From positions 108,290 through 172,289 of the forward strand of contig JAAYDJ010000036.1 of the NCBI GenBank assembly GCA_012729335.1: a DNA stretch of 64,000 bases. The letters run 5' to 3'. Positions 54,548 through 63,674 of the stretch are shown piece by piece. The notes under the pieces are model-generated. The model was not told the origin of the DNA, did not search any database, and was given only the letters and a program-made list of their open reading frames with translations. Position 1 is the first letter of the stretch. Every line of letters begins with the position of its first letter. Made by a program: the position numbers and the translations under genes. Source of the stretch: Bacteroidales bacterium. Its GTDB lineage: Bacteria; Bacteroidota; Bacteroidia; Bacteroidales; Prolixibacteraceae.

Positions 54548-55516
54548 TTAGAGTTTCATATTTAAGAGTTGATTGAGAAATGGCAGGTATTCGCTGACAT
54601 GCACCTGGTGGCCGTCGGCAAAGCGGATGTAGTAATCGAGGAGGTCGCCCTGGGGTGTAGGGGCGAGGATCAGTTTTCCGGCCACCTTTCGCCCGGGTAA
54701 TTCCATGATGAGGATTTCCGAATTACTGTTGAAGGAGCGGGCGTAATCGCGGGCGGTCGGGTCGATCTGGCCGTAGTGGATGGTGCCTTCAATAAGATGG
54801 TCAAAGGCTTTGATCGTAAAGGAGATGTCCCTGAAATAATAGCCCATGGCACTGTATCCGACAAGGGCATTCATGTGTGCGTCGATGAAGGTGAATCCTT
54901 TTTGCGCCAGGGAGGTTTCCATGTCAAGGGATCCGTTGTCGCCGTCACGGGTACGATGGAGGGAGTAGTTCCATGCCGACTCCGGGGTATGGACTTTGGT
55001 CAGGATTTGAAGGGGAAGGTCGTCTTCCACCACAGCGGTATGAGAGATCACGAGGCGTTCCTGACCGTTGAGATGGAGGCGGGCCTTCATTTCCAGGGGG
55101 AAATCGGGACGGGAGGAAAGGGTGGCGGCGCGGTAGTTTTCCAGGACAAATTCACTTTCGTTGAAATCAGCAGTGGAAAACCGGAGTCTCACCATAGAAT
55201 CGGCTCCTGTGGGCAGGAAAAGCCCCTGCAGGGAGTCCAACACATAAACGCCGCGGCTGGCCCCGAAGTCATAAGGGCTCCAGGGATGGCCGGCGCTGTA
55301 TTTCTCCTGCGGGAAAGGCAGGGGCACTGAATCATGGTCCCATAGAAACCGCAGGGCTTGAAGCTCCTCCATCTCCCCCGCCCGCGTAAAAAAATTGGTA
55401 AAATCACTGTTCAATACCTTCAGGGAGCGGATGGCTTCCTCCCGGTCCATGCTTTTCCTTCCGCAGGAAAAAAGAAATAACAAGGGTAAAAGGCAAACTA
55501 TGGTTTTGCGCAACAT
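54548..55516 (-). CDS. Lipoprotein of unknown function (322 aa)
   Basis: MLRKTIVCLLPLLFLFSC is a lipoprotein signal with Cys18. The mature protein is rich in beta-strands with an N-terminal helical stretch (DREEAIRSLKVLNSDFTNFF). It ends VSEYLPFLNQLLNMKL. Some stretches (SRPDFPLEMKARLHLNGQERLVISHTAVV) resemble a lipid- or lipoprotein-binding fold, but nothing is diagnostic. It precedes the 202-residue lipoprotein in an apparent two-gene unit. Function unknown. Confidence 0.78.
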   Translation of the reverse strand: MLRKTIVCLLPLLFLFSCGRKSMDREEAIRSLKVLNSDFTNFFTRAGEMEELQALRFLWDHDSVPLPFPQEKYSAGHPWSPYDFGASRGVYVLDSLQGLFLPTGADSMVRLRFSTADFNESEFVLENYRAATLSSRPDFPLEMKARLHLNGQERLVISHTAVVEDDLPLQILTKVHTPESAWNYSLHRTRDGDNGSLDMETSLAQKGFTFIDAHMNALVGYSAMGYYFRDISFTIKAFDHLIEGTIHYGQIDPTARDYARSFNSNSEILIMELPGRKVAGKLILAPTPQGDLLDYYIRFADGHQVHVSEYLPFLNQLLNMKL

Positions 55517-55836
55517 AAGGCAAAGGCCCCCAAAAAATTTGGTCAGTCAGATTGGAAAAACGTCCATACCCGGCAGTTTTCAACCGGTCATTGGCGGTGT
55601 AGCCACCACCACATCACCAGTGGCCCTGCCTGGGTTATTCAAAAATAAAACAAAAAACGGGCTATGCAAACAGTCCCGTTGTTCCACGGCATTCAATTCG
55701 CGGGGAATAGCCGGTTTATTGCACTCTTATTATGTATATTAGATAATTATGTTCCAAACATAAAATATTTATAAAACCGGCCGCAAGTTCCGGTAGCGGA
55801 ACGACCGGAAGATGTTCTGTAAACCCTTGTTTTCAG
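55517..55836. other. Non-coding stretch upstream of the lipoprotein pair
   Basis: 320 bp without a credible gene. The first part should contain the promoter of the - strand lipoprotein operon, but I see no clear consensus box. The second half becomes AT-rich and leads into the 47-bp repeats. Confidence 0.5.
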
Positions 55837-55994
55837 CCTGAGTTTTTACACTCAGAGCAGTTGTATCAGATTTTCAGGGTGATCCTGAGTTTTTACCATC
55901 AGAGCAGTTGTATCAGATTTTCAGGGTGATCCTGAGTTTTTACCATCAGAGCAGTTGTATCAGATTTTCAGGGTGATCCTGAGTTTTTCCATCA
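55837..55994. repeat. 47-bp tandem repeat duplicating the 3' end of the acyltransferase gene
   Basis: Three full units start at 55837, 55884 and 55931, and a fourth partial unit starts at 55978. Each begins CCTGAGTTTTTAC and contains GCAGTTGTATCAGATTTTCA. The third unit holds the stop codon and last codons (RITLKI) of the - strand gene, so the array is repeated copies of that gene's end laid out downstream of it. Units 2 and 3 are identical by eye; unit 1 differs at two bases near the TAC junction. Confidence 0.92.
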
Positions 55995-57231
55995 GTCGGG
56001 TGATGGCGACGATGAGCAGGGCGAAGAGGAGGGATTTCAGGAGGCCAATGGGGCCGGTGGTAAGCGCTGCGGGCAGTTTGAAATGGAGGAGTGATAGCAG
56101 CGGGTAGACCACATAGGGAATGAGGTAGCAGGTGAGGGTGCTTCTGCCGGCGGGGGCGATGATCCGGGCCCAGGAGGTGATTTTCAGGCGGTCGGTCAGG
56201 AGGTAAAGCAGGGCCAGGACCATCAGGGAGATGCCGGCGCAGATCATGGTCCAGGAGGGGGTGGCGTGGATTTTGGAGATGCCGCCCAGGGGCCGCACCA
56301 GGAAACCATAAATGAGGGCCGCGGCGCCCAGGGCCATCAGGATAAGGAAATAGCTGCGGTCTGTTTCCTGCGGTCCTTCTGTTTTTCCCTTCCCGCCGGG
56401 GAATGGTGCCATAAGCCGCTCGTTTCCCTGGTGGAGTGTGAGGGGATCCGGGGTACCAGCGTGGGAGTGGATCTTGCGGAAAATGGTGGAAGCCAGTACG
56501 CCGGCCATGACCAGGAAGTGGTTGGAGGCGCTGACAATCAGTTTAAAGCCGCCGCCCCAGGCCAGGACTTCCTGCAGGTTAAGGAGCATGACGGCCGCCA
56601 GGGCTGCGATGATCCAGGGGAGCCGCCCTTTGGAAAAGAAGTAGACCAGGGCAGAGAAGAGGTAGGCCCAGCCGATGAGGCCCAGGATGCCCCACCAGTG
56701 GATTTTCATCCAGGTAAGCTCCTCCCCTGCCCCCCTATAGATGGCCGCCAGGACCACCAGCAGGACCACTCCGGCTCCCTGCAGAAAGGAGACAGGAATC
56801 GCCTTGATTTTTCCGGAAGGGTATTTGGTCCAGATCAGAAAGAAGGCGACGATCAGCAATATTTCATAGATCTCCGGAAGGATAGGAAGGGACCCGCGGC
56901 TGATGTTTTCAAAGTTGACCAGGAAGAATCCCATGGCGATCAGGGCCAGGGAACGCAGGAGGATGTGGCCCAGGATTTTATGATCCTTCTCCGCTTTTTT
57001 TCTGCGGTTATCTATGGCATGGGGGATGGAGAGACCCACGATGAAGAGGAACGCGGGGAAGACCACGTCGGAGAGGCCCATGCCGTCGTAGTCGGCGGGG
57101 GTGTGGAGGAGCCATTGGGGGATGCCGCTCAGGGTCCACAGGTCGTTGACGAAGATCATGAGGGTCATGGTGAGCGCCCGGAAGATGTCGATGGAGGCGA
57201 TGCGCCCTGGCGAAGCGATGGTGTGGGTCAT
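55960..57231 (-). CDS. DUF5009-type membrane acyltransferase (HGSNAT/NagX-like)
   Basis: A 423-residue polytopic inner-membrane protein. The N-terminus SIDIFRALTMTLMIFVNDLW, followed by GLSDVVFPAFLFIVGLSIPHAI, is the signature of the heparan-alpha-glucosaminide acetyltransferase-like family (DUF5009/DUF1624). About ten hydrophobic helices follow, and the C-terminus is a short basic tail (ITRLMEKLRITLKI). In Bacteroidota relatives acylate or de-acylate sugars across the membrane and are often found near glycan operons. It lies downstream of a terminator that follows the SusC-SusD genes on the same strand, so its link to them is positional. The 3' end is repeated downstream. Confidence 0.87.
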   Translation of the reverse strand: MTHTIASPGRIASIDIFRALTMTLMIFVNDLWTLSGIPQWLLHTPADYDGMGLSDVVFPAFLFIVGLSIPHAIDNRRKKAEKDHKILGHILLRSLALIAMGFFLVNFENISRGSLPILPEIYEILLIVAFFLIWTKYPSGKIKAIPVSFLQGAGVVLLVVLAAIYRGAGEELTWMKIHWWGILGLIGWAYLFSALVYFFSKGRLPWIIAALAAVMLLNLQEVLAWGGGFKLIVSASNHFLVMAGVLASTIFRKIHSHAGTPDPLTLHQGNERLMAPFPGGKGKTEGPQETDRSYFLILMALGAAALIYGFLVRPLGGISKIHATPSWTMICAGISLMVLALLYLLTDRLKITSWARIIAPAGRSTLTCYLIPYVVYPLLSLLHFKLPAALTTGPIGLLKSLLFALLIVAITRLMEKLRITLKI

Positions 57232-57273
57232 AGTGCAGGAATTTGTTGCTATGTTACGAAAAAATCCCGGGTG

Positions 57274-57309
57274 TAAAAAGCAGAGGCTGCCCCGACAGGA
57301 GGCAGCCTC
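57274..57309 (-). terminator. Terminator after the SusD-like gene
   Basis: On the - strand, GAGGCTGCC pairs with GGCAGCCTC around a GC-rich loop, then GCTTTTT. It sits 30 bp after the SusD stop and before the acyltransferase start. Confidence 0.82.
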
Positions 57310-57340
57310 AATGATGAAATATAAAAAAGTGTGGTGCTCC

Positions 57341-59032
57341 TTATTTGGAGTAGTAGGGCAGTGCGATGAAGTCGTATGCGGTTTCCCAGCCGGGGTTTTG
57401 TTCGAGGACGCCTTCGGAGAGGGTCACCTGGGCATCGGGGATTTTCCAGAATCCGCCGCCGGTTTGGGCATAGCGTTCCATGAAATCGAATTTCCCGAAG
57501 GTGAAGGTTCCTTTGGCGCCACGGTTGGTGATGGCAAGGCCTTCCTGGTTGGCGACGATCTGCTGGACGTCTCCCCAACGGCGGAGGTCGTTCCAGCGGA
57601 GGCCTTCAAAGCAGAGTTCAAAGCGCCGTTCCTTTTTGAGGGCCGGGAGGGAATAACTGCCATAGGGGGGCAGCTGGGCTCTTTCGCGCACCTTGTTCAT
57701 GTAGGTGGGAGTTTCGCTGAGTTCCGAATGCATGAGGTAGACATCGGCCAAACGGATCAGGATGAGGTCGGAGGTAAGTCCCTGCTGGCGGTTGTTGATG
57801 CCACCATAGAAGTAGGCAAAGGAGGTGATGAGGTTGTCTCCCTCATAGGCGCCCACACCCAGGTATTTCTTGGCCCACAGGCGGGTTTTCTCCACCTCTT
57901 TTGTTTTGTCACCCACGTAATTGGGGATTTCCTCAGCCTCGCTGCAGATGGATCCGCGCAGGCGATAATCTCCGGCATAGTCGGGATCGCTCATCCAGTC
58001 GTCCCACAGTTTGGTACTGACCGGGCCATTGGAGTAACCCTGTGGCATAAAGGGGAAGTTATTGGCGTTGGAGAGCCTCATTCCGAAGAATTCCACAATG
58101 CGGTTAAAGTAACCTTCGGCGCCGGTGTTGGAGAACTTCAGGGCGAAGATGGTCTCCTTACAGCCGTCGCCTTCCCAGACCAGGTTGTTCTCTTTGGCAT
58201 ACTGGTAGTTTGCGGCGGTATAGGGGTTGGTATAGGGCCAGATGTTGCGCTGGTCGCTGACCAGGGCATGGCCGCTGTTTTGGATGCAGTCTTCGAGCCA
58301 GGCAACGACCTCTTGTTTGGAGACGGTTCCGCCGCCGGCCAGGGGAAGGGAGGATTTCTTATAGAACCCGGTGTAGAAAAGATAGACCCTGGCCATCAGG
58401 GCTTCGGCGGCCCATTTGGATGCGTGTCCTGCCCCGTAGTTGGGGAAAGGGGTCGCAGGGAAGAGGGCGATGGCCTCTTTCAGGTCAGAAGCAATCTGGG
58501 CATAGATTTCGTCGGCCGGGGATTTGGGCAGGTTCTGTGGGTCGGTTTCGAGAACCAGGGGAACCTGGCCGAAGGCCTGCACCAGGTCAAGATAAAATAA
58601 GGCCCGGAGGAAATGGGCTTCGCCCAGCAGTTGTTCCCGTTTGCCGGCAGTGACCCAGCCGGTGACGTTGTCCATGGTTTGAATGGCCATGTTGGCGCGG
58701 AAAATGCCCGCATAACGCCTCTGCCAGAGGTCCTCAAAGAAACTCACCCCCGGGTTGAGGAGCCTGTCAAGCGACTGGGCCCCACGGTTACTGGTACTCC
58801 CTCCCCCTAAACGGTCGTCACCCGACATCTCACTCATGTAAAAGGGGTGCACCTCAGGGTTGCGGATCAGATCGTTCATCGAGGCATAGATGCCGGTAAT
58901 CATCTGCTCGGCATCGTCCTGGGTGGCAGGAAAGTTGGAGGTATTCTTTTTGGTGAAGCTTTCCGTATCGAGGAAGCTTTCGCATCCCGAGAAAAGGAAC
59001 AGGGCGGCAAGGATATAAATTATTCTTTTCAT
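57341..59032 (-). CDS. SusD/RagB family nutrient-binding outer-membrane lipoprotein
   Basis: A 563-residue lipoprotein with signal IIYILAALFLFSGC (Cys17) followed by ESFLDTES. Family features: DDAEQMITGIYASMNDLI near the start, the helical TPR-like body with ANMAIQTMDNVTG and LGEAHFLRALFYLDLVQAFGQVPLV, and the C-terminal block RRFELCFEGLRWNDLRRWGDVQQ. It binds oligosaccharides or peptides at the cell surface and hands them to the SusC-type transporter encoded 20 bp upstream in the same operon. Ligand not readable from sequence. A terminator follows. A 499-codon antisense frame is a shadow. Confidence 0.95.
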   Translation of the reverse strand: MKRIIYILAALFLFSGCESFLDTESFTKKNTSNFPATQDDAEQMITGIYASMNDLIRNPEVHPFYMSEMSGDDRLGGGSTSNRGAQSLDRLLNPGVSFFEDLWQRRYAGIFRANMAIQTMDNVTGWVTAGKREQLLGEAHFLRALFYLDLVQAFGQVPLVLETDPQNLPKSPADEIYAQIASDLKEAIALFPATPFPNYGAGHASKWAAEALMARVYLFYTGFYKKSSLPLAGGGTVSKQEVVAWLEDCIQNSGHALVSDQRNIWPYTNPYTAANYQYAKENNLVWEGDGCKETIFALKFSNTGAEGYFNRIVEFFGMRLSNANNFPFMPQGYSNGPVSTKLWDDWMSDPDYAGDYRLRGSICSEAEEIPNYVGDKTKEVEKTRLWAKKYLGVGAYEGDNLITSFAYFYGGINNRQQGLTSDLILIRLADVYLMHSELSETPTYMNKVRERAQLPPYGSYSLPALKKERRFELCFEGLRWNDLRRWGDVQQIVANQEGLAITNRGAKGTFTFGKFDFMERYAQTGGGFWKIPDAQVTLSEGVLEQNPGWETAYDFIALPYYSK

Positions 59033-59052
59033 CTCTTACTGTTCTTTAAAAG

Positions 59053-62000
59053 TTAAAATTTAAGATTGACACCCATGAGGAAAGTCCGGGAACCCGGATA
59101 GTATCCGTTGTCGATACCTGAGGCCCAGCTGTAGCCGGCGCCGTAGCCCACTTCGGGGTCCATTCCGGAGTAGCCCGTGATGGTCAGGAGGTTCTGGGCG
59201 GTGACATACACCCTGAGTTGGGATACCGGGAGTTTGCTCCAGGCGTTCTTGATGTTGTAACCCAGGGTGACATTAGAGAGCTTCACATAATCGGCGTCTT
59301 CGACATAGATGTCGGAGATATCGACGAAGTTGGGATGTTTTCCGTAGGCCAGGGAAGGATAGCGGTTGGTGCTGCCCTCGCCGGTCCAGTATTTGGTATA
59401 GACTTCGGTGGTGTAATTGTCGTTGGGTGTATCGGAATAGGAGCGGTACATCCTCATGACCTGTTGTCCGAAGGCGCCGTAGGCGGTGAGGGAGAGGTCG
59501 AGGCCTTTCCAGGCGAAGTTGAGCGAGAAACTTCCGGTGTAGTCGGGATGGGGATTGCCGATGTAGGTTTTATCGTTTTCGTCGATTTTTGTGTTGCCGT
59601 CGGTATTCTGGAAGATGAGGTCACCGGGTTTCGGGGTGCCCTGTTTGGTCACGCCGCCGTTGGCCAGGAAGTCGTCGATCTGTTTCTGGTTCTGGAAGAC
59701 GCCGAGGGTTTTGTATCCCCAGAAGTACCCCATGGGGTATCCGACTTCGACGCGGAAGGATTCGGTGGTATTCTCAGCGATGATGGCGTCGGGGCCGTGG
59801 ATGATGCCTTCCTCGTTGGCGATGGTGAGCACCTTGTTTTGGTTATGGGCCATGTTGAGGGCGAGGCCATAGGAAAACTCCCTGCCGATTTTATCGTCCC
59901 AGGTAAAGGCCAGTTCGGCGCCGCGGTTTTCGACATCGCCGCCGTTGATGAAGGGAGCGCCGGTGCCATAGGAGGCCAGGGTAGGTGCGACCACAAGCCA
60001 GTCGATGGTTTTCTTGACATACCAGTCGAAGTTAACCCCCAGGCGGGAGGCAAAGAGACGGGCGTCGAAACCCAGGTCGAGCTGTTCCGAGGTTTCCCAG
60101 GTCACGTTCTTGTTGGGAAGGATGTCGGCGTACGCCCCGGTGGCGGGATTGTTCTTATCATTAAAGAAATAGGCGTTGGTATTGAAGGCGATGGTGGCCA
60201 GGTACTGGAAGTTGTCGATGTTGCAATTTCCGTTTTGGCCCCAGCTTCCGCGGAGTTTCAGGAAGTTGAGCACGGAGGAGGTCCCTTCCATAAAGGATTC
60301 CTGGGAGATGACCCACCCGGCTGATACGGAGGGGAAGTAGCCCCACCGTTTTCCGCGGGCAAAATTGGAGGAACCATCGGCGCGCATCACCAGAGATGCC
60401 ATGTATTTCTCCATGTAGTTGTAGTTCAAACGCCCGAAGAAGGAGGCGAGGCGGCCGGCATCGGAAGGTGCCCCCTCAATGGTGGTGTTGGTGTTGTCGA
60501 GGCCCTGTGAGTTGTCAATGTAGGCGTGGTCGTACGATCCGGGGAAGAGGGAGTTGGAATTCTTGATGGAGAGTCCTTCACCGTAGCCCCATTTCTCGAC
60601 CGACTGCCCCAGGAGCAGGTCCACAGCGTGGTGTCCCAGCTTCTTCGTATAGTTCAGGGTGTTTTCCCAGGTCCAGTTGGTGCTCCACGACTGTCCCTGG
60701 GTGATGTCGTCGGTTTCGTTGGAAGTGCGGGCCGAAAGGACATATTTGGGAACGTAGTAACGATAGGAGTTCTGGTAGTAATCGTAGCCCAGGCTGCTCT
60801 TGAAGAGAAGATCTTTCACCGGGGAGATCTCCAGGAAGACGTTTGACTGGAGCCGGTTGGTGATGGAGTTGCGGTTTTTGCGTGTGAAGTCGAGCTGCGC
60901 CAGCGGGTTGACCGTACCCTGGTCGAAATTCCATCCGTCGGCCAGCATATTGTCGTAGAGGTAATAGCTGCCATCGGCGTTATAGGCGGGCAGCAGGGGA
61001 TTGGCTTTCAAGAGGTTGCGGACGTTATTGCTGTACATGGCGCCGATGCTGACCCCCGATTTGCTGTAATTCGAGAAAATGAGGTTTTCACCGAATTTGA
61101 TGATGTCGCGGCCATTCTTTTTCAGGAGGGAATGGTCGGAGTTAATACGGGCGGTATAGCGGTCGTAGTGGGGCGTGGCGGGGTAGCCGATGGTTCCCTC
61201 CTGCATGAGGTAAGAGAAGCCCATGGCGAATCGCGACTGTTCGGAGCCGCCGGTGAGGTTCACGGCATGGCTGGTGATGGGGGCGTTTTTGTTGGTTCCC
61301 TCCTCGAGCCAGTTGGTGCCCGTCCAGGTGCCATTCTCGATGGAGGCGAGCATGGCCGCGGGAAGTTCATCCTGCCAGTTGTAGAGGAGGCTTCCCGAGG
61401 GATCCTGGGTGAGGAGCACCTTGTTGATGATTTCCATATACTGTTTGGCATTCAGAGGGGTGACGCCATTGGTCATGGGGTTCTGGATGCCGTAATAGGC
61501 GTCATAGGTGGCTTTCAGCTTGCCGGCCTTTCCGCGTTTGGTGGTGACCAGGACGACCCCGTTGGCGGCCCTGGCACCGTATATGGCGGCGGAAGCCGCA
61601 TCCTTGAGGATGTCGATCGACTCGATATCACTGGGGTTAAGGGAGTTCAGCGAACCTCCGGCCACTCCGTCGATGACGTAAAGAGGGGCGGAATTGCCGG
61701 TGGTGCCCAAACCGCGGATGTTGATGTTGTAGCCTTCGCCGACCTGGCCGGAACTCTGGGTGATGTAGACCCCCGGGGACTGGCTTTGAAGGGCACCCAG
61801 TACGCTGGAAGCGTTGAGTTTTTCAATGTTCTCGCCCTTGACCTGCAGGGTGGCACCGGTGACCAGCTTTTTCTTCTGGATACCATAACCTACCACCACC
61901 ACCTCATCGACCCCGATCAGTTCCTCCTCGAGAACGACGGTGAGGGTGGTTCTGTTTCCGGCGACGACCTCGAGGGTTTTCATACCCACGAAGGAGAAGA

Positions 62001-62541
62001 CCAGGGTAGCTTCAGGGGAGACATTGGCCAGGGAGAAAATGCCGTCGGGATTGGTGATGGTTCCGGTGACGGTTCCCTTGATGGTCACGGAGACCCCGGG
62101 GAGCGGTGATCCGGTGGCGTCGGTCACCTTACCTGTGAGCACCGCGGGCTGCTGCGGCACACCAGGGGCTTCCGTACGGGCGGTGGTCAGGACGATCTGG
62201 CGGTTCATGACCAGGTAATTCACGTTGGTGCCGGTGAAGAGTTCCGAAAGGACCTCCTCGATGGGTTTGTTTTTCACCTCCAGGTCGACACGGCGTTCCA
62301 CATCGACGAGCTTCTGGTTGAAGAGAAAATAGAATTCCGACTTTTGCTCAATTTCCTGAAGGACGTCGATCACGCGGGTGTCCTTGAGGGCCAGTGAGAG
62401 GCGGGTCACCTGGGAATAGGTGTCGAGGGCCCACCCCTGGGCGGTCATCAGTAACAGGAAGAACAGAGATAAACGCATAATTCTGCAGGTTTTAGTAATA
62501 CACGGAAATGGGTCCGTGTGCCAAATCCACTTTTTTTTCAT
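59053..62541 (-). CDS. SusC/RagA family TonB-linked outer-membrane transporter with STN domain
   Basis: About 1162 residues from the ATG at 62541. The 30 codons upstream to 62631 overlap the fecR gene end and are not signal-like, whereas KKKWIWHTDPFPCITKTCRI with MRLSLFFLLLMTAQGWA is a typical long SusC signal. An STN/secretin domain (SLALKDTRVIDVLQEIEQKS) shows it takes part in FecR-linked signalling. A carboxypeptidase-regulatory-like domain follows (GKVTDATGSPLPGVSVTIKG), then the plug (DEVVVVGYGIQKKKLVTGA) and a 22-strand barrel ending GSRTFLMGVNLKF. It imports glycan or peptide fragments with the adjacent SusD lipoprotein using TonB energy. The gene sits between fecR (87 bp upstream) and susD-like genes. 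Confidence 0.95.
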   Translation of the reverse strand: MKKKWIWHTDPFPCITKTCRIMRLSLFFLLLMTAQGWALDTYSQVTRLSLALKDTRVIDVLQEIEQKSEFYFLFNQKLVDVERRVDLEVKNKPIEEVLSELFTGTNVNYLVMNRQIVLTTARTEAPGVPQQPAVLTGKVTDATGSPLPGVSVTIKGTVTGTITNPDGIFSLANVSPEATLVFSFVGMKTLEVVAGNRTTLTVVLEEELIGVDEVVVVGYGIQKKKLVTGATLQVKGENIEKLNASSVLGALQSQSPGVYITQSSGQVGEGYNINIRGLGTTGNSAPLYVIDGVAGGSLNSLNPSDIESIDILKDAASAAIYGARAANGVVLVTTKRGKAGKLKATYDAYYGIQNPMTNGVTPLNAKQYMEIINKVLLTQDPSGSLLYNWQDELPAAMLASIENGTWTGTNWLEEGTNKNAPITSHAVNLTGGSEQSRFAMGFSYLMQEGTIGYPATPHYDRYTARINSDHSLLKKNGRDIIKFGENLIFSNYSKSGVSIGAMYSNNVRNLLKANPLLPAYNADGSYYLYDNMLADGWNFDQGTVNPLAQLDFTRKNRNSITNRLQSNVFLEISPVKDLLFKSSLGYDYYQNSYRYYVPKYVLSARTSNETDDITQGQSWSTNWTWENTLNYTKKLGHHAVDLLLGQSVEKWGYGEGLSIKNSNSLFPGSYDHAYIDNSQGLDNTNTTIEGAPSDAGRLASFFGRLNYNYMEKYMASLVMRADGSSNFARGKRWGYFPSVSAGWVISQESFMEGTSSVLNFLKLRGSWGQNGNCNIDNFQYLATIAFNTNAYFFNDKNNPATGAYADILPNKNVTWETSEQLDLGFDARLFASRLGVNFDWYVKKTIDWLVVAPTLASYGTGAPFINGGDVENRGAELAFTWDDKIGREFSYGLALNMAHNQNKVLTIANEEGIIHGPDAIIAENTTESFRVEVGYPMGYFWGYKTLGVFQNQKQIDDFLANGGVTKQGTPKPGDLIFQNTDGNTKIDENDKTYIGNPHPDYTGSFSLNFAWKGLDLSLTAYGAFGQQVMRMYRSYSDTPNDNYTTEVYTKYWTGEGSTNRYPSLAYGKHPNFVDISDIYVEDADYVKLSNVTLGYNIKNAWSKLPVSQLRVYVTAQNLLTITGYSGMDPEVGYGAGYSWASGIDNGYYPGSRTFLMGVNLKF

Positions 62542-62627
62542 ACTTTTAAGCATTAAGTAGTTTACACAATATTGGTTAAGAAGCTGCTTATGTTTGACAG
62601 GAGGGTGTTGCACCACTCTCCTGTTTT

Positions 62628-63674
62628 TCATTTAAAGGCCTTCAATTTTGCCGGATTAAGGCGAAGGGTGATCTTTCGTTTCGGGAAGGTACCATCTGCC
62701 AGGGGCTGTCTTTCTTTCTCCTCGTAGAGGATGGGAGTGGTGATCGCCAGCAGTTTAAGGACTTCATCGAGTTGTTCGTCCTGGAAAGTGGCGTAGAAGG
62801 TGTAGTCGAGGAGGCGGCGGTCGGCGATGAGGATGTCGGCGTTGTACCAGCGGCTAAGGCGTAGGGCGACCTGCCCCATGTCCTCGTTTCTGAAGACCAG
62901 TTTCCCTTCGGTCCAGCCCGTATACTGGGAGGCAATGACTTCGCTGCGGCTGCAGGAGCCGTTCTCCAGGTCCATTCTCAGTTTCTGGTTGGCCTGCAGG
63001 GAGGTGATGCGGGTTCCGGCCGGGTTGCTGATTTCGAGGTTTCCCGACTGGAGGATCACCTCTTCGGTGGTTTCCCCGGGATAGGAGATGACATTAAAGG
63101 CGGTGCCGGTCACCAGGATGGCAAGGTGAGGGGTATGGACTGTAAAGGGAAATTTCTCATTTTTCGTCACCTGGAAGAATGCCTCGCCGGAGAGGGTGAC
63201 CTTCCGGTTTTTGTTGAAGTCAAGGGCGTATCCGAGGCGGGAACCGCTGTTGAGGTGGCCGGTGGTTCCGTCGGGGAGGGTGAAGCGGGTGCGTACCCCT
63301 TCAGGGCATTCGATTTCGGCAAATCCCCCTGACATGGCCTGCCGCGGGACCGAGAAATAAAAATATGCCAGTGAACCCAGCAACAGCGGAAGAAAAAGGA
63401 GGGCAGCCACGCGCTGGAGGGTATCCAGAATCCTGAATTTCTTCCGGGTCTGCCGTTCTTCGGTCATGATTCTGTGCTGGATACGGGAGAGGAGAAGGTC
63501 CATGCCGGCATCAGAGAGGGTCTCATCGCCCGTTTCCGTCCAGTGGGTGGCCATCAGTTGCCTGAGCTCATCCTCACGGGCGGGATCAGAGACCAGATTC
63601 ATGACGGCAAGGTAGTCTTTCCGGGAATAGTTACCCCGGAAGAACCTTTTCAGGGGGTGTTCAGCCATTTCCAT
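62628..63674 (-). CDS. FecR family anti-sigma regulator
   Basis: A 348-residue transmembrane signalling protein. The cytoplasmic N-terminus (KRFFRGNYSRKDYLAVMNL) should bind an ECF sigma factor, one transmembrane helix lies at ~90-108 (VAALLFLPLLLGSLAYFYF), and the periplasmic FecR domain has YALDFNKNRKVTLSGEAFFQVTKNE. A DUF4974-type C-terminal domain (LRLSRWYNADILIADRRLL) interacts with the STN domain of the partner SusC-type transporter. Together they form a cell-surface signalling unit that induces the operon on substrate import. The sigma factor gene that usually precedes fecR is not seen in the remaining window. Confidence 0.93.
   Translation of the reverse strand: MEMAEHPLKRFFRGNYSRKDYLAVMNLVSDPAREDELRQLMATHWTETGDETLSDAGMDLLLSRIQHRIMTEERQTRKKFRILDTLQRVAALLFLPLLLGSLAYFYFSVPRQAMSGGFAEIECPEGVRTRFTLPDGTTGHLNSGSRLGYALDFNKNRKVTLSGEAFFQVTKNEKFPFTVHTPHLAILVTGTAFNVISYPGETTEEVILQSGNLEISNPAGTRITSLQANQKLRMDLENGSCSRSEVIASQYTGWTEGKLVFRNEDMGQVALRLSRWYNADILIADRRLLDYTFYATFQDEQLDEVLKLLAITTPILYEEKERQPLADGTFPKRKITLRLNPAKLKAFK

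Noticed and set aside
57101..58600. 499-codon frame opposite the SusD-like gene
   Set aside because: Antisense shadow across two genes of different families.
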